A stretch of DNA of 64,000 bases from Leisingera sp. S132. GTDB lineage: Bacteria; Pseudomonadota; Alphaproteobacteria; Rhodobacterales; Rhodobacteraceae. Under the pieces are notes generated by a model that saw only the letters and a list, made by a program, of their open reading frames with translations, searched no databases and was not told the origin of the DNA. The position numbers were made by a program, and so were the translations under genes. Below, one piece after another: positions 36,027 to 45,613 of this stretch (positions are counted from its first letter, which is position 1; each line of letters starts with the position of its first letter). Location: positions 330,501 through 394,500 of the forward strand of contig NZ_CP083553.1 of the NCBI RefSeq assembly GCF_025144465.1, in the 5' to 3' direction.

Positions 36027-36691
36027 GCGCTGACCTGCGGCTGATCCTGTTTGACGTCGATGGCACCCTGGTGGACAGCCAGGGGGCGATCACCGGCGCG
36101 ATGGCCGAGGCTTTTCAAGGGGTTGGGCTGGAAACGCCGCCGCGTGAGAGGATCCTGTCCATCGTCGGCCTGTCGCTGCCCCTGGCCATGGCGGAGCTGG
36201 CACCGGAGCAGGATGCGGCAACGCTGGAGGCGCTGGTGGAGGGCTACAAGTCTTCCTACATGCTGGCACGCGAGGCGGCGGGCGCTGCGCATTCGCCGCT
36301 CTATCCCGGCACGCGGGAGATGCTGGCACAGCTGAACGAGGTGCCGGAATACCTGCTGGGGGTCGCCACCGGCAAATCCCAGCGCGGCGTGGATGCGCTG
36401 ATCGCGGCGCATGAGCTGACTTGCTTTGTGACCCGGCAGGTGGCCGACCACCACCCGTCGAAACCGCATCCGTCGATGGTGCTGACGGCGATGGCTGAGA
36501 CCGGGGTTGAGCAGGCAAGCACTGTGATGATCGGCGATACGCGGTTTGACATTGAAATGGGGCGCGCAGCGGGGGTCACCACCATCGCCGTGCCCTGGGG
36601 CTATCACCCGGCAGAGACATTGGGCGCCGATTACCTGATCCGCGATTTCGCGGAGCTGCGCCCGCTGCTGGCAGAAATCTGGAAGGGCTAG
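36023..36691 (+). CDS. HAD-family phosphatase, phosphoglycolate-phosphatase-like
   Basis: A 222-residue HAD hydrolase. Motif I DVDGTLVDS holds the nucleophilic aspartate; motif II T in VATGKSQRG; motif III K with IGDTRFDIEMG. It starts at GTG overlapping the rluC-type stop (GTGA). The phosphatase could remove 2-phosphoglycolate, phosphosugars or damaged nucleotides; unknown. atp12 follows 3 nt later. Confidence 0.85.
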   Translation: MSADLRLILFDVDGTLVDSQGAITGAMAEAFQGVGLETPPRERILSIVGLSLPLAMAELAPEQDAATLEALVEGYKSSYMLAREAAGAAHSPLYPGTREMLAQLNEVPEYLLGVATGKSQRGVDALIAAHELTCFVTRQVADHHPSKPHPSMVLTAMAETGVEQASTVMIGDTRFDIEMGRAAGVTTIAVPWGYHPAETLGADYLIRDFAELRPLLAEIWKG

Positions 36692-36694
36692 GGT

Positions 36695-37399
36695 ATGAGC
36701 GGCTGGGCACAGAAACGGTTCTGGAAAGAGGTCACCGTGGCAGAGACCGCAGACGGTTTCGCGGTGGAGCTGGACGGGCGCCGGGTCAAGACTCCGGCGA
36801 AGGCGCCGCTGACGGTGCCGACGCGGGACATGTGCGAGGCAATTGCAGCGGAATGGGAGGCCCAGACCGAATCAGTTGATCCGAAAACCATGCCCTGCAC
36901 CCGCTCTGCCAACGCGGCAATTGACAAGGTGACACATCAGCACAGCGAAGTCGCCGCCATGCTGGCCGAATACGGCGACAGCGACCTCTTGTGCTACCGG
37001 GCGGACACTCCGGTTGAACTTGCGGCCCGGCAGGCTGCCGAATGGGACCCGGTTCTGGACTGGGCAGAGACGGAGCTGGGAGTGCGCCTGCAGCCCCGGA
37101 CCGGGGTTCTGCACCAGCCGCAGGAGGCTGCGGCCCTGGCGGTTCTGGCAGAGGAAACCCGTGCGATGACCGCCTTCCAGCTGGCGGCATTTCACGACCT
37201 GGTAGGCATCTCAGGCTCTTTGATCCTTGGGTTTGCGGCCGCTTCGGGCTGGCGCAGTGCCGATGAGATCTGGCAGCTGTCGCGCCTGGATGAACGCTGG
37301 CAGGAAGAGCAGTGGGGCGAGGACGAGGAAGCCCAGGCTGCAGCCGAGGTGAAACGGCAGGAATTCCTGCACGCCAAGCGATTCTTCGATTTTTCCTGA
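36695..37399 (+). CDS. ATP12 family F1-ATPase assembly chaperone
   Basis: A 234-residue protein of the ATP12 family (WAQKRFWKEVTVAE, VELDGRRVKTPAKAPL, WEAQTESVDPKTMPCTRSANAAID). In mitochondria Atp12 binds free F1 alpha subunit before assembly. The gene is widespread in alphaproteobacteria next to HAD and RluC genes, as here. It closes the run from htrA. Confidence 0.9.
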   Translation: MSGWAQKRFWKEVTVAETADGFAVELDGRRVKTPAKAPLTVPTRDMCEAIAAEWEAQTESVDPKTMPCTRSANAAIDKVTHQHSEVAAMLAEYGDSDLLCYRADTPVELAARQAAEWDPVLDWAETELGVRLQPRTGVLHQPQEAAALAVLAEETRAMTAFQLAAFHDLVGISGSLILGFAAASGWRSADEIWQLSRLDERWQEEQWGEDEEAQAAAEVKRQEFLHAKRFFDFS

Positions 37400-37630
37400 C
37401 CGGATAAGAAATTACTTATCCACAGCCGAACCGGAAATAATATTCCGCGCGGACCCCGTTCGTGCGGAATTCGTACATCGAAATTCCTGATACCGCCCTT
37501 GACGTTTGCTGATGAATGCGCCCAAACTCAGCCACGAATTAGGGGAGGACCCTTCTTCAGTCTCATATCCGGCGGGGGATCGCCGGAAAATAAGAACCGC
37601 CGAATGGCGGGCTATCAGGAAGAGGTAAAT
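37400..37630. promoter_or_regulatory. Intergenic region with bztA promoter, several inverted repeats
   Basis: ATTCCGC...GCGGAAT (37441-37470) is an imperfect inverted repeat, and CCGGCG-GGGGAT-CGCCGG (37569-37586) is a hairpin in the leader. A TTGACG box lies at about 37498-37503, but the -10 is unclear. AGGAAGAGG precedes the bztA start. Confidence 0.4.
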
Positions 37631-38647
37631 ATGAAAAAATCCGTTATTTTGGGCGCAATGACCTTTGCCGGTCTTGCGGCTGGCGCAGCATCTGCCGGCA
37701 CGCTGGACGACGTGAAGGCCCGCGGCAAGCTGAACTGCGGCGTCACCACCGGCCTGGTCGGTTTTGCGGCCCCGAATGCGAACGGTGAATGGGAAGGCTT
37801 TGACGTTGCCGTGTGCCGTGCTGTGGCTGCAGCCGTGCTGGGCGATTCCAACGCTGTCGAATTCGTGCCGACCACCGGCAAGACCCGCTTTACCGCGCTG
37901 GCGTCTGGCGAAATCGACCTGCTGGCCCGCAACACCACCTGGACCTTCAGCCGCGATGTTGACCTGAAGTTCGAATTCGTGGGCGTTAACTACTATGACG
38001 GCCAGGGCTTCATGGTCCCGAAAGAGCTGGGCGTGTCCTCGGCCAAGGAACTGGACGGCGCCACCGTCTGCATCCAGACCGGTACCACCACCGAGTTGAA
38101 CCTGGCGGACTTCTTCCGCTCCAACAACATCAGCTACGAGCCGGTTCCGATCGAAACCAACGCCGAAGCGCAGCAGCAGTATCTGGCAGGCGCCTGTGAC
38201 GTCTACACCACCGACGCCTCCGGCCTGGCCGCAACCCGTGCCACCTTCGACGACCCGTCGAGCCACGTGATCCTGCCGGAAATCATCTCCAAAGAGCCGC
38301 TGGGCCCGCTGGTCCGCCATGGCGACAACGAGTGGGGCGATGTGGCCCGCTGGACCCTGAACGCGCTGATCGCGGCAGAAGAGCTGGGCGTGACTTCGGC
38401 CAACCTGAGCGAAATGTCGGCCGGCACCGAGAACCCGGAAATCAACCGCCTGCTGGGTACCGAAGGCACCCTTGGCGAAATGCTGGGCCTGTCTGCTGAC
38501 TGGGCCAAGAACGCAATCGCGTCGCAGGGCAACTACGGCGAGATCTTTGCCAAGAACATCGGTGAAGACACTCCGGTCGGCCTGGCTCGCGGCCTGAACG
38601 CACAGTGGACCGAAGGCGGCCTGCTGTACGCTCCGCCGCTCCGCTAA
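37631..38647 (+). CDS. bztA: Amino acid ABC transporter substrate-binding protein BztA
   Basis: A 338-residue periplasmic binding protein with a signal peptide (MKKSVILGAMTFAGLAAGAASA). It matches BztA/AapJ of alphaproteobacteria, which bind glutamate, glutamine, aspartate and asparagine. Conserved: LDDVKARGKLNCGVTTGLVGFA, GFDVAVCRAVAAAV and LDGATVCIQTGTTTELNLADFF. It is first in bztABCD. A hairpin after its stop can lower downstream expression relative to this abundant component. Confidence 0.92.
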   Translation: MKKSVILGAMTFAGLAAGAASAGTLDDVKARGKLNCGVTTGLVGFAAPNANGEWEGFDVAVCRAVAAAVLGDSNAVEFVPTTGKTRFTALASGEIDLLARNTTWTFSRDVDLKFEFVGVNYYDGQGFMVPKELGVSSAKELDGATVCIQTGTTTELNLADFFRSNNISYEPVPIETNAEAQQQYLAGACDVYTTDASGLAATRATFDDPSSHVILPEIISKEPLGPLVRHGDNEWGDVARWTLNALIAAEELGVTSANLSEMSAGTENPEINRLLGTEGTLGEMLGLSADWAKNAIASQGNYGEIFAKNIGEDTPVGLARGLNAQWTEGGLLYAPPLR

Positions 38648-38662
38648 ACACACCATCGGATA

Positions 38663-38690
38663 GGGCGCAGGAATTTTCTGCGCCCTTTTC
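38663..38690 (+). terminator. Partial terminator between bztA and bztB
   Basis: GGGCGCAG / CTGCGCCC with a 7-nt loop and TTTTCC tail, 16 nt after the bztA stop. Such hairpins commonly keep binding-protein mRNA in excess of permease mRNA. Confidence 0.75.
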
Positions 38691-38773
38691 CTATCATGAA
38701 AAAGCTCTGGCAAGCTGCGGAGCGGGGACAACCCCGCCAGGATCAGGACGCCGGAGTCAGGGGATCACAATAC

Positions 38774-40006
38774 ATGTCAACGTTGACTGACCCGCCGAAC
38801 GAAGGTTTTCGGCTGTCTATGCTTATCAACGATACCCGCTACCGTTCACTGACGTTCCAGGTGATCGCGGCTATCGTCCTTGCCCTGTGCATCTGGTATC
38901 TTGGAAACAACCTGATCCAGAACCTTCGCGCTGCCGGGCTCAACATTTCCTATACCTTCCTCGGCGATCCGGCCGGCTATGACATCAACCAGCGCCTGGT
39001 TGAGTATGACAGCCAGTCGAGCCACGCCAAGGCCGCCCTGGTCGGGCTGCTGAACACGCTGCTGGTGGCCGTCCTGGCCTGTATCACCGCCACCGTGTTC
39101 GGCGTGGTCGCGGGTGTTCTGCGGCTGTCCAACAACTGGCTCGTCTCCAAGCTGATGGCGGTCTACGTCGAGATCTTCCGCAACATTCCGGTGCTGATCT
39201 GGATCATCATCATCTTCACCATCATGACAGCCGTGCTGCCGGGGCCGCGGGAATTCCGTGGCGACAACGCAACGGCGAGCATGGTGTTTGACTCATTTGC
39301 TTTCACCAACCGCGGCATCTATGTCCCGATGCCCTGGTTCGAAAACGGTATCTTTGCCAGCACCTCCATGAACTGGCTGCTGGTGCTGGCCGGGTTTGCA
39401 GGCTCCTGGCTGGCGGCGCATCAGATCAACGTCTGGGCCAACACCAAGCAGGAATCCACCGGTGTGCGGCCCAAGACCACGGCGCTGATCCTCGCCGCGT
39501 GGCTGGTGCCGTTCCTGGCGCTGATGCTGATCATGGGGCTGACCTGGGAATATCCTGAGCTGAAGGGCTTCAACTTCAGCGGTGGCATCAAGGTCGGCGG
39601 TCCGCTGATCGCGCTGTGGTTCGCGCTGTCGATCTACACCGGCGCCTTCATCGCGGAAAACGTCCGTGCCGGCATCCAGGCTGTGTCCAAGGGCCAGACC
39701 GAGGCCGCATCCGCGCTGGGTTTGCGTCCGCGCCGGGTGATGAACCTGGTGGTTCTGCCGCAGGCGCTGCGGGTGATCATCCCGCCGCTGATCTCCAACT
39801 TCCTCAACATCACCAAGAACTCCTCGCTGGCGATTGCCGTGGGCTATGCGGATATCACCGCAACTCTGGGCGGGATCACCCTGAACCAGACCGGCCGCGC
39901 CATTGAATGCGTTCTGCTTCTGATGCTGTTCTACCTGACCGCTTCGCTGACCATCTCGATGGTGATGAACGTCTACAACGCATCTGTTAAGCTGAAGGAG
40001 CGCTGA
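38774..40006 (+). CDS. bztB: Amino acid ABC transporter permease BztB
   Basis: A 410-residue membrane protein of the His/Glu/Gln/Arg permease (HisM) family with the long N-terminal extension typical of BztB/AapQ. The EAA-type loop (KGQTEAASALGLRPRRVMNLVVLPQALRVIIPP) near residue ~325 binds BztD. It has about eight helices. It starts at ATG 38774; upstream in-frame start is less likely. It is followed by bztC after 3 nt. Confidence 0.9.
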   Translation: MSTLTDPPNEGFRLSMLINDTRYRSLTFQVIAAIVLALCIWYLGNNLIQNLRAAGLNISYTFLGDPAGYDINQRLVEYDSQSSHAKAALVGLLNTLLVAVLACITATVFGVVAGVLRLSNNWLVSKLMAVYVEIFRNIPVLIWIIIIFTIMTAVLPGPREFRGDNATASMVFDSFAFTNRGIYVPMPWFENGIFASTSMNWLLVLAGFAGSWLAAHQINVWANTKQESTGVRPKTTALILAAWLVPFLALMLIMGLTWEYPELKGFNFSGGIKVGGPLIALWFALSIYTGAFIAENVRAGIQAVSKGQTEAASALGLRPRRVMNLVVLPQALRVIIPPLISNFLNITKNSSLAIAVGYADITATLGGITLNQTGRAIECVLLLMLFYLTASLTISMVMNVYNASVKLKER

Positions 40007-40009
40007 GAC

Positions 40010-41308
40010 ATGAGCGATACCCACGCACACTCCATCGCCTTTGTCCGCGATACCGAAATCCCGCCGTCACCGCCGCCAGCCGGGGAAACCGGCGCGGTCA
40101 AATGGCTGCGGGAAAACCTGTTTTCCAATGCGGTGAACTCTGCCCTGACCATTGCATCGCTGCTGGTCATCTACATTCTGCTCAGCAAGACCCTGCCGTG
40201 GCTGCTGAACGGCGTGTGGACCACCAGCTCGCTGGCGGAATGCCGAGAAGTGCTGCAGGGCAAGACCGGTGCCTGCTTCTCGGTTCTGACCGAACGCTGG
40301 AACCAGCTTCTGTATGGTTTCAAATACCCGTCGGACCAGTACTGGCGCCCGAACCTGGCCCTGGTGCTCTTGCTGTTTGCCATTGCGCCGGTTCTGTTCT
40401 TTGACCTGCCGCGCAAGCTCTTGGCCTTTACCGCGGTCTACCCGTTCCTGGCCTTCTGGCTGATTTGGGGCGGCACCATCCTGGCACCCATCGTGGCGCT
40501 GGTGGGCTTTGCTGCAGGCGCATTCGTGTTCCAGACCTATGGCAAGAGCAGCTTTGCGGTCGGCTTCTTCGGGGCGATTGCCGCAGCCTTTGCGGTGTGG
40601 ATCATCGGCGGAATTCTGATCCCGGAAGGGGCGTCAGACAACGCCATGCTGCAGGCCGTGCCTTCGCGCGATCTGGGCGGCTTCATGCTGAACCTGATGC
40701 TGGGCGTGACCTGTGTGTCGCTGTCGCTGCCCCTGGGCATCGCGCTGGCGCTGGGCCGCCAGTCGGACATGCCGCTGATCAAGTGGATGTGCGTCGTCTT
40801 CATCGAGTTCGTGCGCGGCGTGCCGCTGATCACCCTGCTGTTCGTGGCATCGGTGATGCTGGCCTACTTCTTCCCGCCGGAAAGCACCGTCGACCTGTTC
40901 CTGCGCGTGGTGATCATGATCACCATGTTCTCGGCAGCCTATATCGCCGAGGTGATCCGCGGCGGCCTGGCAGCCCTGCCGAAGGGACAGTACGAAGCGG
41001 CTGACAGCCTTGGCCTGGATTACCCCCAGGCGATGCGGCTGATCATCCTGCCGCAGGCGCTGAAGATCTCTATCCCGGGCATCGTGAACGTGGCCGTCGG
41101 CCTGTTCAAGGACACCACCCTGGTTTCGGTCATCTCGATGTTCGACCTGGTGGGCATGATCCGCGGCCCGATCCTCGCCTCCACCGAGTGGAACGGGGTC
41201 TATTGGGAGCTTCTGGGCTTTGCTGCGCTTCTGTTCTTCGTCGTCTGCTACGGCATTTCACAATACTCACAGTGGCTCGAGCGCCGTCTCGCCACCGACC
41301 ACCGTTAA
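40010..41308 (+). CDS. bztC: Amino acid ABC transporter permease BztC
   Basis: A 432-residue permease paralogous to BztB, with an N-terminal hydrophilic start, several helices and an EAA-like loop (KGQYEAADSLGLDYPQAMRLIILPQALKISIPG). Together the two make the membrane channel. It follows bztB after 3 nt and is followed by bztD after 12 nt with AAGGAG. Confidence 0.9.
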   Translation: MSDTHAHSIAFVRDTEIPPSPPPAGETGAVKWLRENLFSNAVNSALTIASLLVIYILLSKTLPWLLNGVWTTSSLAECREVLQGKTGACFSVLTERWNQLLYGFKYPSDQYWRPNLALVLLLFAIAPVLFFDLPRKLLAFTAVYPFLAFWLIWGGTILAPIVALVGFAAGAFVFQTYGKSSFAVGFFGAIAAAFAVWIIGGILIPEGASDNAMLQAVPSRDLGGFMLNLMLGVTCVSLSLPLGIALALGRQSDMPLIKWMCVVFIEFVRGVPLITLLFVASVMLAYFFPPESTVDLFLRVVIMITMFSAAYIAEVIRGGLAALPKGQYEAADSLGLDYPQAMRLIILPQALKISIPGIVNVAVGLFKDTTLVSVISMFDLVGMIRGPILASTEWNGVYWELLGFAALLFFVVCYGISQYSQWLERRLATDHR

Positions 41309-41320
41309 GGAGTTCAACAT

Positions 41321-42112
41321 ATGTCTGAACTTATGTCCGACCGCGCCATCGACCGCTCCAAAATGCAGGTGAGCGACGAGGTTGCCATTGAAATCACCAA
41401 CATGAACAAGTGGTACGGGTCCTTCCACGTGCTGCGCGACATCAATCTGACCGTCAACCAGGGCGAGCGGATCGTGATCGCGGGCCCGTCGGGCTCCGGC
41501 AAATCCACCCTGATCCGCTGCCTCAACGCGCTGGAAGAGCATCAGCAGGGCAAGATCGTGGTGGACGGCACCGAGCTGTCGAACGACCTCAAGAACATCG
41601 ACAAGATCCGGTCCGAAGTCGGGATGGTATTCCAGCACTTCAACCTGTTCCCGCATCTGACCATCCTGGAAAACTGCACCCTGGCGCCGATCTGGGTCCG
41701 CAAGACCCCCAAGAAGGAAGCCGAAGAGCGGGCGATGCACTTCCTGGAGAAGGTGAAGATCCCGGAGCAGGCCCACAAGTACCCGGGCATGCTGTCGGGC
41801 GGCCAGCAGCAGCGTGTGGCGATTGCGCGCAGCTTGTGCATGATGCCGCGCATCATGCTGTTCGATGAACCGACATCGGCGCTCGATCCGGAGATGATCA
41901 AGGAGGTCTTGGACACCATGATCGAACTGGCCGAGGAAGGCATGACCATGCTGTGTGTGACCCACGAAATGGGCTTTGCCCGTCAGGTGGCGAACCGGGT
42001 GATCTTCATGGATGCGGGCCAGATCGTGGAGCAGAACGAGCCGGAAGAGTTCTTCAACAACCCGCAGAGCGACCGTACCAAGCTGTTCCTCAGCCAGATC
42101 CTGGGCCACTGA
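41321..42112 (+). CDS. bztD: Amino acid ABC transporter ATP-binding protein BztD
   Basis: A 263-residue ATPase of the ABC transporter. Walker [10 protein letters not shown], signature [12 protein letters not shown], Walker [13 protein letters not shown] and H-loop VTHEMGFA are intact. It powers uptake of glutamate-type amino acids by BztBC with BztA. The frame begins at [16 protein letters not shown]. The operon ends in a terminator. Confidence 0.93.
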   Translation: MSELMSDRAIDRSKMQVSDEVAIEITNMNKWYGSFHVLRDINLTVNQGERIVIAGPSGSGKSTLIRCLNALEEHQQGKIVVDGTELSNDLKNIDKIRSEVGMVFQHFNLFPHLTILENCTLAPIWVRKTPKKEAEERAMHFLEKVKIPEQAHKYPGMLSGGQQQRVAIARSLCMMPRIMLFDEPTSALDPEMIKEVLDTMIELAEEGMTMLCVTHEMGFARQVANRVIFMDAGQIVEQNEPEEFFNNPQSDRTKLFLSQILGH

Positions 42113-42134
42113 GGCAACCGCATCAGAAAACAGA

Positions 42135-42164
42135 AAGGCCGGGCGATGCGCTCGGCCTTTTTTG
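42135..42164 (+). terminator. Terminator of the bzt operon
   Basis: AAGGCCG / CGGCCTT stem with TTTTTTG tail, 22 nt after the bztD stop. Confidence 0.85.
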
Positions 42165-42194
42165 TTTCAGAAACCCAGATCAGGCCGGTTTGGC

Positions 42195-42647
42195 TCAGGA
42201 ATGGCTGGTAAAAACCTCAGTTGTGCCGTCCGCCAGGATCAGCAGGGTGTCAAACGCCTCGCGTTCGTCCCCCATTTCCATGCCTGGCGAGCCGATCGGC
42301 ATGCCCGGCACGCTCAGTCCCAGCGCCTTGGGCTGTTCGGCCAGCAGCCGCTGGATGTCTTCGGCCGGCACATGCCCCTCGATCACGTAAGGCCCGGCCA
42401 TCGCGGTGTGGCAGGCGGACAGATCACCGCTGACCCCCAGCCTCTCCTTCATTGCCCACAGGTCTTCGTCCGCCACATTGCGCACCTCGGTCTGGAACCC
42501 GGCGGCAGCAAGCCGGTCGGCCCAGGCTGTGCAGCAGCCGCAGCTGGGCGACTTCATGATGCGGATGGTTTCTGCCGCCGCGGCGAAACCGGGCAGGGCG
42601 GCAAAGGGCAGTGCGGCTGCGGCCAGCAGCAGGGAACGGCGGTGCAT
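42195..42647 (-). CDS. DUF411 metal-binding exported protein
   Basis: A 150-residue protein with a signal peptide (MHRRSLLLAAAALPFAALPGFAAAA). The DUF411 core has a CGCC cysteine motif (PSCGCCTAWAD) and LSVPGMPIGSPGMEMG, a methionine-rich likely copper-binding loop. Family members sit in copper and metal handling operons. It is convergent with the bzt operon. Metal not proven. Confidence 0.85.
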   Translation of the reverse strand: MHRRSLLLAAAALPFAALPGFAAAAETIRIMKSPSCGCCTAWADRLAAAGFQTEVRNVADEDLWAMKERLGVSGDLSACHTAMAGPYVIEGHVPAEDIQRLLAEQPKALGLSVPGMPIGSPGMEMGDEREAFDTLLILADGTTEVFTSHS

Positions 42648-42751
42648 GACAAGCTCCAGTCCGGCAAGTGAATGTCTGCCTGAAAACTAGGCGCGCTGCC
42701 GCGCCTTTGCCAGAGCCCTCCCGCGCGGGATGCGCCAGCGTGTCGCAGGGA

Positions 42752-43249
42752 TTATTCGCCCAAGAGCTCCCGCGGCACCGCAAAGTCGATCACCTTGCCG
42801 CTGCTCCAGCTCAGTTCCCGCCAGCTGCCGATATCGAACTCCGCCACCAGCGTCGCGCCGGTGGGATAGTCGTCAAACCGCGCATGGTCGGGCGGGCTGG
42901 AGACGATGGTGTGGGCAAAGGCGGCAATGCCGGGGTTGTGGCCGATCACCATGACCCGCTTCTGCTCGGCCTCGCTCAGTACCTTGAAGATCATGTCGGA
43001 GTTGGCGTGATACAGCCGCTCGGTGAACGTGGCAGGCACGCCAAGGCCCATCAGTTCGCAGGTCTCGCGGGTGCGCTGCGACGAGGAGGAGATTACCTGA
43101 TCCGGCAGATAGCCGCATTCGCGCATCCAGGCGGCAATGGCGGGCGCCGAGCGGCGGCCGCGCTTGTTCAGAGGGCGGGCATGGTCGCTGGGGACATTGG
43201 TGTCCCAGGCGGATTTGGCGTGGCGGGTCAGGATCAGGGTGCAGGTCAT
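42752..43249 (-). CDS. SixA-type histidine phosphatase
   Basis: A 165-residue phosphohistidine phosphatase/phosphoglycerate-mutase-like protein. The active-site histidine is in LTRHAKSAWD and a second in VIGHNPGIAAF. SixA dephosphorylates histidine phosphotransfer proteins in E. coli; other members act on small phosphates. The start overlaps the end of the Fe-S protein gene (ATGA), so they are co-translated. Confidence 0.85.
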   Translation of the reverse strand: MTCTLILTRHAKSAWDTNVPSDHARPLNKRGRRSAPAIAAWMRECGYLPDQVISSSSQRTRETCELMGLGVPATFTERLYHANSDMIFKVLSEAEQKRVMVIGHNPGIAAFAHTIVSSPPDHARFDDYPTGATLVAEFDIGSWRELSWSSGKVIDFAVPRELLGE

Positions 43250-43947
43250 TGCGGGTGAAAGTGCCTCATGTGATGTGCGGTTTGTTCTGGGTCGCGGCCG
43301 GCGCTGCGGCTCAGCGGGCAGGCCCGCCGGGCAAGGCAGCCGCCGGACATGCAGCCGGCGCCTGCGCTGGTGTCGAGATGCGCGTGGCAGGCCGCCAGAT
43401 CGTAGGGGCCTCCGTCAGCCAAGGCACTGACGGGGCAGGCGGCAAGGCAGGGACGCGAGGGGCAGCTGTCGCAGGGGGACTGTGCCAAAGGTGCAGGGGG
43501 GATGTCAAATTCCTGTTCGAAATGAATGGCCCCCCGCAAAGATATCATCATGCCGGCGCTATCATGCACCAGCATCTGTGACGGCGATGTGAAAAACCGG
43601 CCGGTCCCCAGTGCCCAGTTGATGAAGGGCGTGTAGGGCGGCCCGCCAAAGGGGTAATAGGCGGTGCCGCCCAGATCCTCTGCCAATGCGTCCACCACCC
43701 GTCCGGACCAGCGGTCGACCGGATCCGCTTTGCCATCAAGATACTCCGGGCTGGTTTGGAACAGCGGCCAGAAGGCGCTGCCGGTGCCCAGAAGCAGCAG
43801 CGTTCCGCTGTTCAGCGCCTGGACCGGCTGGCGGGCCGGGCGCAGCGCGCCTTGGATGGACAGGCCCGTTGCTGAGGCCGCGGTTTCTGCGCGGGCATAA
43901 GACGGAGCATGGCTGTATTGGGCGTCAGGCTTTGCGGTCTGGCTCAT
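43246..43947 (-). CDS. Ferredoxin-like Fe-S protein
   Basis: A 233-residue protein with one visible cysteine cluster, CDSCPSRPCLAACPVSAL, the beginning of a 4Fe-4S site like that in the C-terminal part of QueG, and further cysteines near the end (CMSGGC, RRACPL). The N-terminal two thirds (PFGGPPYTPFINWALGTGRFFTSPSQMLVHD) are shared with roseobacter proteins annotated as ferredoxin. No flavin or corrin site was recognised. Function unknown. ATG 43947 is preferred over the open frame to 44076. Confidence 0.7.
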   Translation of the reverse strand: MSQTAKPDAQYSHAPSYARAETAASATGLSIQGALRPARQPVQALNSGTLLLLGTGSAFWPLFQTSPEYLDGKADPVDRWSGRVVDALAEDLGGTAYYPFGGPPYTPFINWALGTGRFFTSPSQMLVHDSAGMMISLRGAIHFEQEFDIPPAPLAQSPCDSCPSRPCLAACPVSALADGGPYDLAACHAHLDTSAGAGCMSGGCLARRACPLSRSAGRDPEQTAHHMRHFHPQ

Positions 43948-44183
43948 CGGCGGCGTCCCTGGCAGGTGGCTTGGAGGCAGCCTAACAGCCGCATGCTGGG
44001 CAGCGGAGGCCAAAAGCGTCCCGCTCTGGCCTGCCGGCGTCTTCCTGCCAGCTCTCAGCTCCCATGTCTTCCTCATATGCTGGAAACGTGATCCGTGGTA
44101 TCATCCCGCCGGGGCATGCAGGCCGGATCATCCGGCATCGTGCCTGAAAACGGCCTGTATCTTCCGCCCCAGGGAGTGACAGA

Positions 44184-44516
44184 ATGCCAAGATTTATCGT
44201 GACCGGCAACTACACGTCTTCTGCGATGAAGGCGATGATCGAAAACCCCAGTGACCGCGAGGCTGCCGCCCGTGCTCTTGTCGAGGCGGCGGGCGGAAAG
44301 CTGGAGACCTTCTATCTGACCACCGGGGACCATGATTTTGCGATCAAGGTCACGATTGATGATGTGTCCAGCCTGCTGGCGGGCCTCTTGGCAACCGGTG
44401 CCAGCGGTGCGGTCAGCAACCTCAGGACCGTGCGCGCCTTCACCACGGATGAATTCACGGAAATCCAAAAGAAGGCAGGGGCCATTGCGGGGGCGTACAA
44501 GGCACCGGGGGGCTGA
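44184..44516 (+). CDS. GYD-domain small protein
   Basis: A 110-residue protein of the GYD-domain (dimeric alpha-beta barrel) group: MPRFIVTGNYTSSAMKAM, LETFYLTTGDHDFAIKV and RTVRAFTTDEF. In place of the GYD/GEYD signature it has TTGDHDF. The domain occurs as small stand-alone proteins of unknown function. It is a single gene on the plus strand. Confidence 0.8.
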   Translation: MPRFIVTGNYTSSAMKAMIENPSDREAAARALVEAAGGKLETFYLTTGDHDFAIKVTIDDVSSLLAGLLATGASGAVSNLRTVRAFTTDEFTEIQKKAGAIAGAYKAPGG

Positions 44517-44618
44517 TCCAGGCATCCCCTGTTCACCTGGCTGAAGATATCCCGGGGCGGATTGGCCCCGGAAGGCCAAGAGGGGCAGCGCCCCTCTTGA
44601 GTTCCGCGTGGTGCGCGG

Positions 44619-45479
44619 TCAGGCGCGGATCATCGAACCTGCGCCGTGGTCGGTGTAAAGCTCCAAGAGCACCGCGTTCTGCACCCGCCCGTCAACGATG
44701 ATGCAGGCGCGCACGCCGCCGCGGACCGCATCCAGCGCGGTTTCGGTCTTGGGGATCATGCCGCCGGCGATGACGCCGCTGGCGGTCATCTCCTCGACAT
44801 CCGCTGCCTTCAGCTCGGTCACCACTTCGCCTTCGGCGTTCTTGACGCCGGCCACATCGGTCAGCAGCAGCAGGCGGTCGGCCTGCAGCGCCTTGGCGAT
44901 GGCGCCCGCGGCAGTGTCGCCGTTGATGTTGTAGGTCTCGCCATTCCGGCCCGCGCCAATGGGGGCAATGACCGGGATCATGTTCTTCTCGAACAGCCCG
45001 TGCAGCACCTTGGGGTCCATTTCCGCCGGCGCGCCGACAAAGCCCAGGTCAGGGTCGGCCTGGTCGCAGACCATCAGGCTGGCGTCCTTGCCCGACAGGC
45101 CGACGGCGCGGCCGCCCTGGCTGTTGATCGCCTGCACGATGCGCTTGTTGACGACGCCGGACAGCACCATCTCCACCACTTCCATAGTGGCGGCATCGGT
45201 CACCCGCTTGCCGTTCACGAATTCGGACTTGATCTGCAGCTTTTCCAGCATGGCGTTGATCATCGGTCCGCCGCCATGCACGATCACCGGGTTTACGCCC
45301 ACCTGACGCATCAGAACGATGTCGCGGGCAAAGGTCTCCATCGCCTCGTCGCTGCCCATGGCGTGGCCGCCCAGCTTGATGACGACAATCGCCCCGGCAA
45401 AGCGCTGGAAATACGGCAGCGCGCTTGACAGGGTTTCGGCTGTGGCAATCCAATCGCGGTTCATATTCTGTTTCTTCAT
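44619..45479 (-). CDS. argB: Acetylglutamate kinase
   Basis: A 286-residue kinase of arginine biosynthesis that phosphorylates N-acetylglutamate. N-terminal [26 protein letters not shown] and C-terminal [18 protein letters not shown] are present. The long N-terminal helix fits the arginine-inhibitable hexameric type. It starts at 45479. It lies among genes of the engB/yidC region, as usual in alphaproteobacteria. Confidence 0.95.
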   Translation of the reverse strand: MKKQNMNRDWIATAETLSSALPYFQRFAGAIVVIKLGGHAMGSDEAMETFARDIVLMRQVGVNPVIVHGGGPMINAMLEKLQIKSEFVNGKRVTDAATMEVVEMVLSGVVNKRIVQAINSQGGRAVGLSGKDASLMVCDQADPDLGFVGAPAEMDPKVLHGLFEKNMIPVIAPIGAGRNGETYNINGDTAAGAIAKALQADRLLLLTDVAGVKNAEGEVVTELKAADVEEMTASGVIAGGMIPKTETALDAVRGGVRACIIVDGRVQNAVLLELYTDHGAGSMIRA

Positions 45480-45613
45480 CGCTGGGGTCCCTCTAACGGG
45501 GTGTGTTACGCGTTTCGGGGCGCGCTGCCAAGCGGCTGCGCAAATGCGCCGTTGCAGCGGCCCGTGCGGGTGCTAGGCTGCAGCCCGGATACCACCTTAC
45601 ACGGAGCTGCGCC

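Noticed and set aside
43246-43947. Identification as epoxyqueuosine reductase QueG
   Set aside because: Only one clear 4Fe-4S motif and a much shorter protein, lacking the corrinoid-binding N-terminus.
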